Source: Ecdyonurus torrentis (lineage: Eukaryota; Arthropoda; Insecta; Ephemeroptera; Heptageniidae). Taken from it: a DNA stretch of 64,000 nt. The stretch is taken from positions 5,316,641-5,380,640 of the forward strand of contig OX439137.1 of NCBI GenBank assembly GCA_949318235.1. The letters are read 5' to 3'. A model generated the notes under the pieces. It saw nothing but the letters and a program-made list of their open reading frames with translations, had not been told where the DNA came from and did no database searches. Made by a program: the position numbers and the translations under genes. This document shows, in pieces, positions 10,601 to 22,859 of the stretch (position 1 is its first letter; every line of letters starts with the position of its first letter).

Positions 10601-12248
10601 AGTGTCTGAAGCTTCAATGTTTCCAAATAGATGGTTATCATTTCAATGATAACATTTTTATAATGAGTGATAAGTGATTTAAATACAACTTATAAGGCGG
10701 AAAATCAGGTACTGCGAGATTTGACTAAAAAAAAATTGCAAAGAAAGAAAAATTTAAAATTTTGCACAGTAATACATTAGGATATGGTATCTTCAAAAAT
10801 GTAAAAAATAATAATAATAATAATAAAAAATAATAATAATAAAAAATTGAGTGCCACCATGCTATATTTTAAATTATGATTTTTTGAAGTTTTAGTCCCA
10901 TAAGAGCCCTTGTTAATTTTAATAACTATTTTCTCTTCTATCTGAGTGACACGGGTTCTGAAAATTGTATCATGGGTAGCTGTTACTATTGGCTTTCAAA
11001 CGGCATCATAAAATTATAAAATTTTGAAGTTTTCATTTATTTCAATCCTTGTAATTTTCTATCAACTTAAATACTTTTAATTCTCAAACACTGCAACGTT
11101 CCCATAGAACAATATTTGTTCCGAGGCTCTTCTCTCTTTGACTGTACAACCAACTACTTCAAGTTATTGCAATTTAAATATGCAATTCTAAACCTATTAT
11201 AATGATTTACAGTACATCAGCAGTCTTGGTGTTTCTGAAGACTGGCGTATGGTTGATGTGTTTGGATTGGAACCTGATTTACTGATGATGGTACCAAAGC
11301 CAGTTGCATCTGTTCTGCTGCTTTTCCCTACTAATGACAAGGTAAGTTGTCGTCAATAGTTGATCAAACTAAAGTTCAGTAGTGTGTATGATGTCACACT
11401 AAAAAACACAACAGCAATTTTGTATTCCATAAGATAATGTGTAAGGGTAAGGGTGGCATTACTTTTGTCTTGTGAATTTATCTTTATTTACTATTTTCTG
11501 CTGTCTCCATTTCTATTTTTTATTTGGAATAATTAAAATATAACTTTTTGGGAAAGCTACAACTCCATGATGTTGTGAACAATACATATATTGTGTATCT
11601 CATTTTTTTTTTGTCATGGTAAGCAAAATGTCTATCTCGTCATTTGTTATGCTCACGCATAGCAAAATGTGTATCTCGTTTTTTGTCACGCGAAGTAAAA
11701 CATTTACCGTGGGTAATGTATAATGGTGCTCAACTGACACATATTATTATTGTTTTGTTCACATTTTATGTCATAATTGCTATTTTTTTAAGCAGTTTAA
11801 TTTCTGTAAAAAGAAAAATTATAGAAAATACCAGCAAGAGCCGTTACACAGTTATGTGGAGAAGTTGAGGTCAAAAACAAAATAATATTTTGTGTCTTTT
11901 TGTTTTTATTATTATTATTTTTAACTTTAATATTTAATATGACTAAAATAAACTTTGTAATAATTGTTTGTTGTCTGCAACTTTGTATGTTAAGTATGAA
12001 GAGTACAGCAAGCAGCAGGAGGCTGAGATCAAAGAGAAAGGACAGGAAGTGTCTGACAACATCTTCTATGTCAAGCAAACCATCAGCAACTCTTGTGGCA
12101 CCATCGCTATCATACACAGCATTGCTAACAACACTGACAAGTAAGACTACACTTTCTTTCACATTATTATTTTTATTAAAATATTTAGTCAAAATTTTCA
12201 AAATAATTTGAAATGTTGTTTGTAACATTTATTATTATTTTTTTTATT

Positions 12249-12279
<31 letters not shown>

Positions 12280-15200
12280 GAGCAATGCAACAGGGTTAAT
12301 GAACATCATTTCATCACTTAGCAATGCCTAGAAGATCTCTATTATATTGTTAATGTTTTGTGCGTACAGTCAACCAGGGTGAAATTGCAAGCCAATCGCA
12401 GACCTGCTTTCAAAGTGCTCTGTGTCTAGCGAGATAGGGAAAAGTGAAAGCTTGCACATGGTTGGAGTTTCAATTTCACCCCGGTTAGGGGGGGGGGGGG
12501 ATTCAGTAATATTGTTTATCTTCTGAGGAATTCCCAGTCAGTTCTATAGTTAAGTACTCCCCTAAGAATAAGTACTCACTACATGAGAAGAAGTTCCAGC
12601 TTACTGGGGGGGGGGGGGGGTATTTTTTTTTGTATTATTATTATTTTTTTTTTAATATGCTATATTATGCATAGGTATTATTAACATGAGGTTTTCAACA
12701 AAGGTAATAAATAATTAAAAATGGTCCCTCAATGCTAAAGAATAGGACATGAGTGTGGTGCGTATCCTTTCCTGTGTTCGGATAGTATGATCCACCCATA
12801 TACCCCATTTTTTGGAAGAAGAAAAAAAGAAAAGATGGGAAAAGAAAAAAATATATATATTTATGATTGCCTCCGATTCTACATCTCTTGCAATTTCATA
12901 AAATCAAGTATATTACCTACCAAAATTAATTTTTGACATGTATGTTATTACAGGATAACTGTAGCTGATGGTCATTTGAAGCAGTTCCTTGATGAGGCTC
13001 GCCCCCTGGATGCAGATAAACGTGGAGAACTGTTACTTAAGGCAGAGGGTATTGCTAACAAACATCAAGAGTTAGCCCAGGAGGGACAAAGCGAAGCCCC
13101 TGATGCTTCACAGCCAGTTAACTTCCACTTTGTTGCATTTGTACATTGTGATGGTGGACTCTATGAGCTTGGTAAGTTCAAAATATTTTTTTTTTCCCCA
13201 AAAATAATAACATGGGTAATCTATATAGATGGAGAGACCTATTGTTGGGTGCCTTTAAAAATAAAATGAAAATTGAATGTTTTAATTGAATGAGATTAAC
13301 AGTATGATTAGCATAAGTAGAATTTTGAAAACAGCCAAAGTGTTCTCAATCATTTTTGCTGACTTAATAATGTCTAGTAGATCTTAGAATAGAATAATAG
13401 GGCTAACAATGGGTTTCTTTATAAAACCTGTGGGCTGATTCTGTAATTTTTTCGCTTTGTTGTCAACAAACAAGTTTGCAATTAGAAATCGCCACCCTGA
13501 TCCTTCTGCCCCCATTAATGTTCAATGTCATTCAAAAATAGTATGTAAATATCAACATTTTTTTTAAAGCACAGAAAGAATAATTTACCTCCAACATTTA
13601 TATGATCTTGGCTAGAACCTTGTAAAGCCTAAATTGCCAATTTGAGAAGAACAAAATACGCCTCCCCCCTCCTTCCAATTTAAGGGGGAAAATCAAGGTT
13701 AAGATCAATAATAAAGAAAAGGATAGAAATACCATCAAAATTCTTACCACAGTAGAAGTTCTATGGAGAGGTTGAGATCTCACATGGCACAGAGTTTTAT
13801 TTTTATTTATTATTTTTATTTTTTTAAGAAGAAAAATAAATAGGATATTTTAACCTATATATTATAGGCCTATAAATATTTTTATAAGTCTAGGCTTAGG
13901 TATTTTAATACATCAACATAACATTTTGTAATACTGTATGTCAAAAAATATTTGTATGCATTTCAGATGGCCGCAAGTCATTCCCAGTTCGTCATGGCAA
14001 CACTACTCCTGACTCCTTACTTGAGGTAAGCATCTTTTTTGAAAATCTAATTTTTTTCAATAAGGTTATTATTACTAGAGACCGGATTTTTTGGGGAAAA
14101 TTATGATTACGCCTGCAAGTTTCATAGTTAGGCTTTTTGCTTCATAATGTACTGTGTGTTTATAAAAAAAAATGGTACTTCACTGCTTAAAAGCTTTGAA
14201 ATAATATTTATATAAACTGACAGTAGGTTGTGATGCAGGAAAATAACTTACCATTTTTGCAGGTAAAGCTGCCATTTTCACCTAAAAATCTGGTCTCTAG
14301 TTATTACCATGAAATAAACAATTTGTGATGTGTATTTTTAATAACAATTTTTGGAGGTTTACAAAAATAAATTATAACATTGTTATTATTGTTCAATAAT
14401 AACATCTATTTATGTATTAACTTGTAAATGTGAATCTCATTCTTTTATGCAACATTGTTTTATTTAAAAACAAGTTTGATAGATGAACAGATTTGAAGCA
14501 GTGAAGATGAGAGGGCAAACTGTCAATTTCTGCTCGATCTGCTATTCCCCAATTTTCCAAATCAATTAATCCACAGATTAATATACCTATAAATCTATCT
14601 TTCAATCTCTCAAGTTGCAACCTTAGTTGTTATTATTATTAACAATAATAACTATATTTTGTATATATTAATAAGTTAAAAAAAATTATATTTAGAAAAT
14701 AGTTGGTAGAAATTAGAGCACGTTGAATTGAAAATTAATAAAACGCGAAAATTCTCTAATTTAAATAGTAAATTGGGACTAGGGATCAAATATTCTAAAA
14801 TATTTGATCCCTAGTCCCAATTTACTATTTAAATTAGAGAATTTTCGCGTTTTATTAATTTTCAATTCAACTAATCTCTACCAACTATTTTCTAAATATT
14901 TTTTTTTAAACTTATTAATACTAACCGCGATGGTTTTTTCCTAATACGCATTTTGTATATATTATCAAAGGAAATCATAGGAAAACTAACAGGCACTTTA
15001 CCACCTAGCTAGATGAAGATCTTTGTGCCATCAATTGATCTTCACCTAGCTACAGACTTTATCATGGTATGGCACTTGTAAGTTTTCCTATTCTTTCCTT
15101 TGTTAATATTTTCAAACAAATAGGGTTTTCTTCATAAACAATTAATAATATTGATTTATTTGTTGTTGTTTTATCATTTTGCAACTGATTAAAAGAAAAA

Positions 15201-15751
15201 TGAATTATATGTTGCAACGTCCTGTAGCAAGATGAATTTTTCTAACAAATATGTATTATTTTTATCAATCAAGTATCCGAATGTCAATTTTTTCTTTAAT
15301 AATCATATTATTTATATCTATGTTGTGGGTAATATGTATAATATCTTTCTTTTTTTTTTCTTTTTTTTTCTTTTTTTTTTTTTTTTTTTGTCACGGTAAG
15401 GAAAATGTTTATCTCGTGACGCGTACCAAAATGTGTATCTTGTTTTTTGTCATGCAAAGCAATATGTGTAAGTCGAGCACCATGTACATAACATTTGGAA
15501 ACGACTTACACATTTTGTTTTGCGTGACAAAAATTGAGATACACATTTTGCTACTTGTGACAAATAATGAGATAGATGTTTTGCTTATCGTCACAATACA
15601 TGTTCGCAACAACATCACGTATGTATTTATTATTAATCTAAATATTTTGCTTTATGTGTAACAGGATGCTGCTACTGTCTGCCGTGATTACATGGCTCGT
15701 GATCCTGAGAATCTTCTCTTCACTGTGGTTGCTCTTGGAGCTAACAATTGA
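6505..15751 (+). CDS. UCHL3: ubiquitin carboxyl-terminal hydrolase, UCHL3-like, copy 1
   Basis: Seven exons join in frame: 6505-6537, 6613-6624, 11213-11341, 11995-12140, 12954-13171, 13967-14025 and 15665-15751, giving 227 residues (human UCHL3 has 230). The protein starts MSWVPLESNPE and ends FTVVALGANN. Peptidase C12 landmarks: oxyanion Gln86 in YVKQTI, nucleophile Cys92 in NSCGT, His165 in FHFVAFVH and Asp180 in LDGRKSF. UCH enzymes cleave small adducts and peptides from the ubiquitin C-terminus in the cytoplasm. Exon 2 is only 12 nt (Val-Met-Asn-Lys). The exon 4 acceptor is TTAAG. It is the upstream member of a tandem pair with copy 2. Exon 4 is identical to copy 3. No break is seen. Confidence 0.9.
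7098..7410. mobile_element. TIR repeat family 2, copy 1
   Basis: It begins ATAGGGTG, then CATTCATGTTAAAGTCGACG, and ends GACGTCATGCGCACACACCC. The same about 310-bp layout, including GAGCATTGATGCTGT and GAGCAATGTTAT, recurs at 50308-50613. Non-coding; lies in intron 2 of UCHL3 copy 1. Confidence 0.7.
7448..7672. repeat. TA, ACAT and TG microsatellites around a shared short repeat
   Basis: TA (7448-7467), ACAT (7468-7488), the short repeat also found at 906-939 (here 7489-7523), then TA (7589-7635) passing into TG (7636-7666). Confidence 0.85.
8192..8520. mobile_element. long-arm foldback element (329 bp)
   Basis: The left end CTTTAAAGAGGAAGTTCAGG and the right end are reverse complements with few mismatches. 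Pairing continues through CATTGAAGAAG-type and ACCCAAAGCCCTTCCGTAG blocks to a centre near 8355. The arms are about 150 bp. Non-coding, in intron 2 of copy 1. Confidence 0.75.
8696..10412. mobile_element. 1.7-kb TTAA-flanked TIR element (piggyBac-like ends)
   Basis: TTAA at 8696-8699 and 10409-10412 border inverted ends GGGTGTTCCAAAACNATATA. TTAA target choice is typical of piggyBac-type elements. The interior is AT-rich with poly-A (9463-9489), a TA run and poly-G (9735-9749). The only sizeable frame (9210-9425) shows no transposase motif. Confidence 0.6.
10690..11049. mobile_element. TTAA-element family 3, old copy
   Basis: It starts GGCGGAAAATCAGGTACTGC and ends near CAATCC, matching elements at 42166-42497 and 59015-59350. 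Its flanking TTAA copies are mutated (TATAA and TTGTAA) and the interior has gained AAT repeats, so it looks like an older insertion. Confidence 0.65.
11609..11745. mobile_element. tandem-arm foldback family, member 2 (truncated)
   Basis: Two arm units (AGCAAAATGTNTATCTCG plus GTCA) lead into the core ATGGTGCTCAACTGACAC, but the second arm is missing. Lies in intron 3 of UCHL3 copy 1. Confidence 0.65.
12250..12279. repeat. poly-T tract
   Basis: A T homopolymer of about 28 bases. Comparable tracts occur at 15361-15390, 16445-16478, 28903-28935, 31167-31197, 40621-40651, 43859-43901, 48625-48646 and 55345-55370. Confidence 0.85.
12366..12487. mobile_element. MITE with CAGTCAACC-GGGTGA ends, copy 1
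   Basis: Left CAGTCAACCAGGGTGAAATT and right AATTTCACCCCGGTTA are inverted. Similar ends bound the element at 36177-36362. A G run follows at 12489-12500. Confidence 0.6.
13434..13482. mobile_element. fragment of a GGGCTGATTCTGTAA foldback
   Basis: About 50 bp match one arm of the complete foldback at 39669-39767 (GGGCTGATTCTGTAA followed by TTTTTCGCTTTGTTG). The second arm is missing here. Confidence 0.6.
13703..13784. repeat. dispersed short repeat (AAAGGATAGAA ... GTTCTATGGAGAGGT)
   Basis: This block recurs near UCHL3 copy 2 (29240-29300) and again at 61190-61245, each time with AGTAGAAGTTCTATGGAGAGG. A weaker relative lies near 41140. Origin unknown. Confidence 0.6.
14664..14925. repeat. 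260-bp near-perfect palindrome
   Basis: From TTAATAAGTT at the left to AACTTATTAA at the right the two halves are reverse complements with only a handful of differences, meeting at TATTCTAAAATA near 14792 with essentially no loop. One half is related to a fragment at 62188-62250. Lies in intron 6 of UCHL3 copy 1. Confidence 0.8.
15389..15617. mobile_element. tandem-arm foldback family, member 3
   Basis: Each arm holds two to three units of the form AANATGTGTATCTYG plus a T run plus GTCAYG. The core is AAGTCGAGCACCATGTACAT. The right end GTTCGCAACAACATCA matches member 4. It ends about 48 bp before exon 7 of UCHL3 copy 1, in the acceptor region. Confidence 0.75.
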
Positions 15752-15938
15752 TTTCATTTTCTTTCCCAAAATATCACTTTCTAATCTCAATGTGTGTCAA
15801 AGCAATGCTGCCTTATATCTCAATGTTGCCTAATATTCTTGGGTAGTACTTATATTTTCCTGTATAATCTCATTTGTTAAATTCTCATTTGAATTAATGT
15901 ACCATCTGAAAAGTACTACCCAATTACAAATTGTCTAC

Positions 15939-15944
15939 AATAAA
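15939..15944 (+). promoter_or_regulatory. candidate poly(A) signal of UCHL3 copy 1
   Basis: AATAAA lies 188 nt after the stop codon and is followed by a T-rich stretch. A second candidate, GCAATAAAAA near 16985, is conserved near 33589 behind copy 2. Confidence 0.4.
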
Positions 15945-16441
15945 ACCTCACTTCAACATTATTTTTTTTTTCACTGTAAAATTTATTTTTAGTGTTTATT
16001 ATAGTACTATATCTTCAAAATAATATTAGATATTGAAAATGCGATATTTTGTTGCTCGGTCTGAACTATTTCCAAACTAGTTAAATTGTAAACTTTTTTT
16101 TCTTGAAAAAAAATTGTTTTGGCATAAATTACTGCCTATAGATGTCTTCATAATGCATTAATTATTAAATGGCACTCTTTGTCGTGTTAAAGTGTAATTT
16201 TGTTTAATCATGCAGTAAAAATCCTGCCTTTTGTTTCTAATTATACTATAATTTTCTTTAACAATTTGATATAAGATAAGATTTTTCTTAAAAATAAATA
16301 CTAAATTGTGATCCGTTTGATTACTCAACATTAATTCAATGTGCAATAGATTTTGTCACATTAAAAATTTATTGCTTTTAGACAAATTTACATGCTGCAA
16401 ATTTGTTTTACTTTGAAAATGTTTCACTGTGAATTATGGCA

Positions 16442-16479
<38 letters not shown>

Positions 16480-17111
16480 GAGGTTTTATTTGTAGAGAAT
16501 AGCACCTGCACCCCCACCTCCCAACTGCTCACTTTGCAGTTTAATTACATGTGTGATTATATGCATAAATAGCCAACAAAACTATAATAAAGCTTTCAAT
16601 CTATGTATTTTTAATATTTTTGTTGGCTTCATTTATTTTGTGTAAATATAAAAATTGATAAGGATATAATGTGATACTCTAAAACATTTTTATATGCTCT
16701 ATATAAGAAATAAATAATTGGATTAGGATTGTCATGATATATTTAACATTAATCAGTTTTAAAATATGCTAAAATTCGTATCAAAATTTAAAATAAACTG
16801 TGCATATCACCTGCAAGAAAAAAAAAATTATGTGTTCTATGTTTTGTACCTATCTGTGCTGCTTTTGCTATATCTTCTGGCAAGAGAATAATTTGTGTGA
16901 GAGAAAGAAAGAATTCAATGTTGAATTATTTAGCTTTTATGCCAAAAATAGCTGATATTAATTTATTGTGTAGCACTCGTAGATGCAATAAAAATTATTA
17001 AAATATACTACTTTTGTTGGGTTTTATTTTTATTAATTTACAAAATCTGTTGTCCTTTTGCTATAGAGTTGTGCTATATATGGTTTCAATTCTTTTACAT
17101 TTCAATATCTA

Positions 17112-17279
17112 TATTGACTAATAAAGGAACAACTGTTTTGAGGCCGACTATAAGCAATTTTGGTCACATCCGCTTCCGTTTCTACTTACTACGTATGCGC
17201 AGAACGTCGAAACGGAAGCGGATGTGAGCAAAATCGCTTATAGTCAGTCTCAAAACAGTTTTTCCTTTATTAGTCAATA
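17112..17279. mobile_element. MITE family 4 (TATTGACTA ends), copy 1
   Basis: Inverted ends TATTGACTAATAAAGGAAC and their complement enclose 168 bp with long internal pairing (GGCCGACTATAAGC, ACATCCGCTTCCGTTT) around a CGTATGCGCAGAACG centre. Copies at 35948-36114 and 37019-37186 have the same layout. TA at both edges fits Tc1/mariner-type insertion. Confidence 0.85.
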
Positions 17280-17653
17280 CTAATTTTTATTTCATGTGAT
17301 GCATCTGAATCTGAAATAAAGAAAATTATTTCCTACCTTGGATCCACGCTCATCATTCAGGAATCAGGACTATGGAAGTATAGGGGGGGGGGGGGGGGGG
17401 ATAAACTATCAAAACAGCCGCTGCATGCATTTTTGCATTTAAAAACACTTACTATGTTTAAAAAGCAAATTTCAAAAAATAAATAATAATATGATAAAAA
17501 CTTTGGTAACTTTTTTGAGTTTTCAGTTTTGGTGTTCTCGACATTCTGGTAGTTGGTACGCCTGCATGCATGCATTCACATTTCACAAAAACAAATCACA
17601 ACATTGCAACATATTCTATATAATTCTCTTTGAATATCAAATAATTTGAAAAT

Positions 17654-18861
17654 ATGTCTTGGGTACCACTTGAATCGAATCCTGAGGTAAGGCATTATTC
17701 ATTTGCGTATTAGTTAATATAATTATTAACGATTTAATTTTTTTAGGTGATGAACAAGGTGAGAGATCATAATCAGAACGTACCGAAAGTTATCCTCACA
17801 GTCATCCTCAAAATTGTATAAAATTGCAGTAGTGCCAACTTTATAAAGTTATCACTAAAATGAACTAAATCCTGTGAGGATGTGAGGACGGGTGAGGATA
17901 AAGAATAGAAAGGCGCGTAAACTGGATTAAGTTTCAAAGTGATATTTAATATAGGACAGAATGAAAGTGATGAAAGTGTTTTCCTAATGTTCCAATGAAT
18001 CAAGGCAAGAAAAAGCGGCAATTATATTATAATACAGTAGAACGATAGAAATCAAAATTGAAGATAGGCTTTGTAACGCTAACATAATTTATAAAGAACA
18101 TCTACACTTTATTTTATATGAATATATAATAATAAATTAAATAAATATAATTTCATATATATATATATATATATATAATATATATATAGGCCTATATATT
18201 CAAATAATCTTATATAATGCTTAAAAATTAGATATATTTAGGATTATATTATAATATATATATATATTGGCAGGGTCGGACTGGCTCGAAAAGGCCCACT
18301 CAGGAAGAGACCAGAGAGGGCCCACTGGGGGGGTCTGGGGGGGCGCAGCCCCCCCAGCAAAAGGGGGGTCCGGGGGGCGAAGCCCCCCGGAAAATTTTAA
18401 GACACGCCCCTTTTTTGAGGAAAAATCACTTAAAAAAGGTGCTTTTATTATTTCTTTGTTTTGCAAAAAAAATATAATTTTTTCAGTTTTTTTCAGTAAA
18501 GAAATAAATTAAATAACAATTTTGCTTAAGTTAATATACGATGAAAGAGTAAAAAACAAACAAAAAATATATAAGAACGATATATTATCTATTAATTTAG
18601 TGAATGTCATATAATTATTTTACTTAAATTTACATAAAATTGTAACGTAATATTTTATTTTATTAATCAACATAAATTCAAATGTGTGCAACTTTTATTT
18701 TTGAAATAATTATACTGTAGTATCACATGCAAAACTTATAGCGAAGATATTTTATGATACTTTGAAATTTGTTTGGATCCATGCAGCTTAATCTTTAAAT
18801 ATAAACCATAACTTTATTTATTTATTTTTAAATTATAGCCAGCATCAATAAGGAATTCGAA

Positions 18862-18902
<41 letters not shown>

Positions 18903-19210
18903 ATATTCTAAAAGAGAACATATTGTCCCGAATTTTAGAAAATTGAAAAATTACGTTATATGTTTGATAACTTTAAATTGTCTGGGCATAGGAAAAAGCT
19001 GATTATCACTGTGAGGTCATTTTGCGTCTTTTAAAAATTAATTAAAAATACTAAATGAACTAAAAATTAAAATATTCACATATTATTTATCGATTTAGGA
19101 CAATGTGTCCTCTTTTATATATAATGTTTTTATGAAAACTACCCCTTAAAATTTCTTGGTATTCCTCTTTGTTCTGTAATAGGTAACAGTTTAATATTTT
19201 TTATTCCACT

Positions 19211-19303
<93 letters not shown>

Positions 19304-19431
19304 TTTCTTTAATTTTTTTTTTTTTTTGCGACACAATTGTTAATATTTTTTAGTATATATGAATTAAATATTTCAGTCAAATTTGCATAATTATACTTTG
19401 TAATGACTCGTAGATAAAAAAAAAAAAAAAA

Positions 19432-19462
<31 letters not shown>

Positions 19463-21400
19463 TCTTAAAGGCTGAATACTGGAAAATAAATTAACCTAGG
19501 TTTTTGAAGGTGTTGAGATAAGAGAATAGTTCATATATAGTTCTTGGGCAATGAAATAAGTAAATATAGTAAATAATAAATCGTAATTACACCATTCACG
19601 TATTATTGATGAGCGCTTTAATTTAAGATGTGAAACAAATAATAAGTATATATGTGTGTAATTTGATGGAAATTTTAAATTTTTTTAACTCTTTCTTTTC
19701 CTTTCAACTTTCTTCTTCTTCCCCTTTTTTTTTTTTTTTTTTTTTTTTCTTTTTTTATTTTTGTTTATTAGCGAGCAAAGGGCCCCCAGCCCAGGGGGGC
19801 CCGGTCAGGAATTCCTGACCAACTTAAATGACCAGTCCGACCCTGTATATTGGAATGCATATAAATATACTCGTCATATCTATTATATACTTCATTTAAT
19901 TTCTCCAAAGTCAAGATTTTATATAGGGAGCACACTTCAGATTAAAAAAAAATATAAATATATATAAAAAAAATAGAAATGCTATTTTTTTATTAATGAA
20001 TCGTCTTTATCAGTTCAAAAACTGTAAAATCACGAAGTTTCAAGAAAACCTACCGGTTTTTAAACATTTGAGAGCCAAAAGAAATCAATTTAACGAATCA
20101 GAATAGTAGCCTATACATATATGTATATAGTCCTTCAAAACTGACTGTAAAAAGTTAAAAAAACAGTAGATTCTCTTTAAACTTTGTGTAATCAAAGATT
20201 ATTAATATTCTTATTAGAATAATTAATAAAAAAATTGCATTTATACTTTCTTCTATTTTTAAAACTTAATTTATTTTCTCAAACGTCAAGATTTTAGGAA
20301 GCACACTTCGGATTAAAAAAAAAATTATAAAAACAGGGAAATGCTATTTTTTTATTAATGAATCTTCTTTATCAGTTCATTAACTGTAAAAACACGAAGT
20401 TTCAAGAAAACCTACCGGTTTTTAAACATTTGACAGCCAAGGGAAATCAACTTAACGACTCAGAATAGTAGCCTATGCATATATGTATAGTCCTTCATAA
20501 CTGACTGTAAAAAGTTTAAAAACCGGTAGATTCTCTTTAAACTTTGTGTAATTAAAGATTATTAATATACTTTTTAGAATAAAGTATAAAAAAATAGCAT
20601 TTCGACTTCCTTCTATTTTTAAAACTTAATTAATGTTCTCCAACATCAAGATTTTAGGGGAGCACACTTCAAATTTAAACAAAAAATATATATATATATA
20701 AAAAAATGGAAATGCTATTTTTTTATTAATGAATCATCTTTAGCAGTTCAATAACTGTAAAAACACGAAGTTTCAAGAAAATCTACCGGTTTTTAAACTT
20801 TTGACAGCCAAGGGAAATCAACTTAACTACTCAGAATAGTAGCCTATACATATGTGTATAGTCCTTCATAACTGAATGTTAAAAGTTTAAAAACCGGTAG
20901 ATTCTCTTTAAATTTTGTTTAATTGAAGATTATTGATATACTTTTTAGAATAATTAATAAGAAAATAGCATTTCTACTTCCTTCTATTTTTTAAACTTAA
21001 TTTATTTTCTCCAACGTCAAGATTTTAGGGAGCACACTTCAGATTAAAAAAAAAAAATTATAAAAAAATGGAAATGCATTTTTTTTATTCATGAATCTTC
21101 TTTATCAGTTCATTAACTGTAAAAACACGAAGTTTCAAAAAAATCTACCGGTTTTTTAACTTTTGACAGCCAACGGAAATCAACTTAACGATTCATAGCC
21201 TATACATATATGTATAGTCCTTCATAACTGACTGTAAAAAATTTAAAAACCGGTAGATTCTCTTTAAACTTTGTGTAATTAAAGACTATTAATATACTTT
21301 TTTGAATAATTAATAAAAAAATAGCATTTCTACTTCCTTCTATTTTTTAAACTTAATTTATTTTCTCCAACATCAAGATTTTAGGGGAGCACACTTCAAA

Positions 21401-21435
<35 letters not shown>

Positions 21436-22828
21436 TAAAAATGGAAATGCTTTTTTTTTATTAATGAATCTTCTTTATCAGTTCATTAACTGTAAAAACA
21501 CGAAGTTTCAAGAAAATCTGCCGGTTTTTAAACTTTTGACAGCCAAGGGAAATCAACTTAACGAATCATAGTAGACTATACATATATGTATAGTCCTTCA
21601 TAACTGACTGTAAAAAGTTAAAAAAGCGGTAGATTCTCTTTAAATTTTGTGTAATTAAAGATTATTAATTTACTTTTTAGAATAATTAATAAAAAAATAG
21701 TATTTCTACTGCCTTCTATTTTTAAAAATTTATTTATTTTCTCCAACGTCCAGATTTTAGGAAGCACACTTCAGATTAAAAAAAAAAATTATAAAAACAG
21801 GAAAATGCTATTTTTTTATTAATGAATATTCTTAATTAGTTCATTAACTATAAAAACACAAAGTTTGAAGAAAATCTACCGGTTTTTAAACTTTTGACAG
21901 CCAAAGGAAATCAACTTAACGGCTCAGATAATAGCCTATAGCTTTTATATATAAAAATCCTATTTTTTACTACACTGCCTGTGAAAAGTTTAAAAACCGG
22001 TAGATTTTCTTTAAACTTTGTGTTTTTACAGTTAATGAACTGATTAAGAATATTCATTAATAAAAAAATAGCATTTTCCTGTTTTTATAATTTTTTTTTT
22101 AATCTAAAGTTTTGTCACTAAAATCTGTCCCCTATTGGAGTAGTTTGATTAAATTTTAATTAATAGAAGGAAATAGAAATGCTATTTTTTTATTAATTAT
22201 TCTACTAATTATATTAATAATCTTTGATTACACAAAGTTTGAAGAGAATCTACCGGTTTTTAAACTTTTCACAGGCAGAGTGTAGTAAAAAAAAAGATTT
22301 TTATATATAGCTATATTATCTGAGCCGTTAAGATGATTTCCCTTGGCTGTCAAAAGTTTAAAAACCGGTAGATTTTCTTCAAACTTCGTGTTTTTACAGT
22401 TAATGAACTGATAAAGAACATTCATGAATAAAAAAATAGCATTTTCATTTTTTTATAATTTTTTTTTTTTTTTTTTTAAATTGAAGTGTGCTCCCCTAAA
22501 ATCTTGACGTTGGAGACAATAAATTAAGTTTTAAAAATAGAAGGAAGTACAAATGCTATTTTTTTATTAATTATTCTAAAAAGTATTCTAATAGTCTTTA
22601 ATTACACAAAGTTTAAAGAGAATCTACCGGTTTTTAAACTTTTTACAGTCAGTTATGAAGGACTATACATATATGTATAGGCTACTATTCTGAGTCGTTA
22701 AGTTGATTTCCCTTGGCTGTCAAAAGTTTAAAAACCGGTAGATTTTCTTAAACCTTCGTGTTTTTACAGTTAATGAACTGATAAAGAAGATTCATTAATA
22801 AAAAAATAGCATTTCCATTTTTTTATAA

Positions 22829-22859
<31 letters not shown>

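Larger units (their letters stand above)
15752..17653. other. 3' flank of UCHL3 copy 1, shared with copy 2
   Basis: Segments of this flank recur downstream of copy 2: GTGTGTCAAAGCAATGCTGC (about 15790), ATTCAATGTGCAATAGA (16334) and CTGTGCATATCACCTGCA (16797) reappear at about 31700, 32100 and 33378 in the same order. The duplicated unit therefore runs at least 1.2 kb past the stop codon. Poly-T (16445-16478) and a MITE (17112) interrupt it. Confidence 0.75.

Noticed and set aside
11797..12228. 143-codon - strand frame opposite UCHL3 exon 4
   Set aside because: The + strand reads the UCH catalytic motif with correct splice sites; the opposite frame is a shadow. The frame at 55468-55698 (+) is the same shadow over copy 3.
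18221..18512. Frames on both strands with Gly/Pro-rich text
   Set aside because: They cover the GC-rich terminus of a hAT-like element with long inverted G/C runs.
19139..19336. Arg-Glu repeat protein
   Set aside because: Translation of a CT microsatellite.
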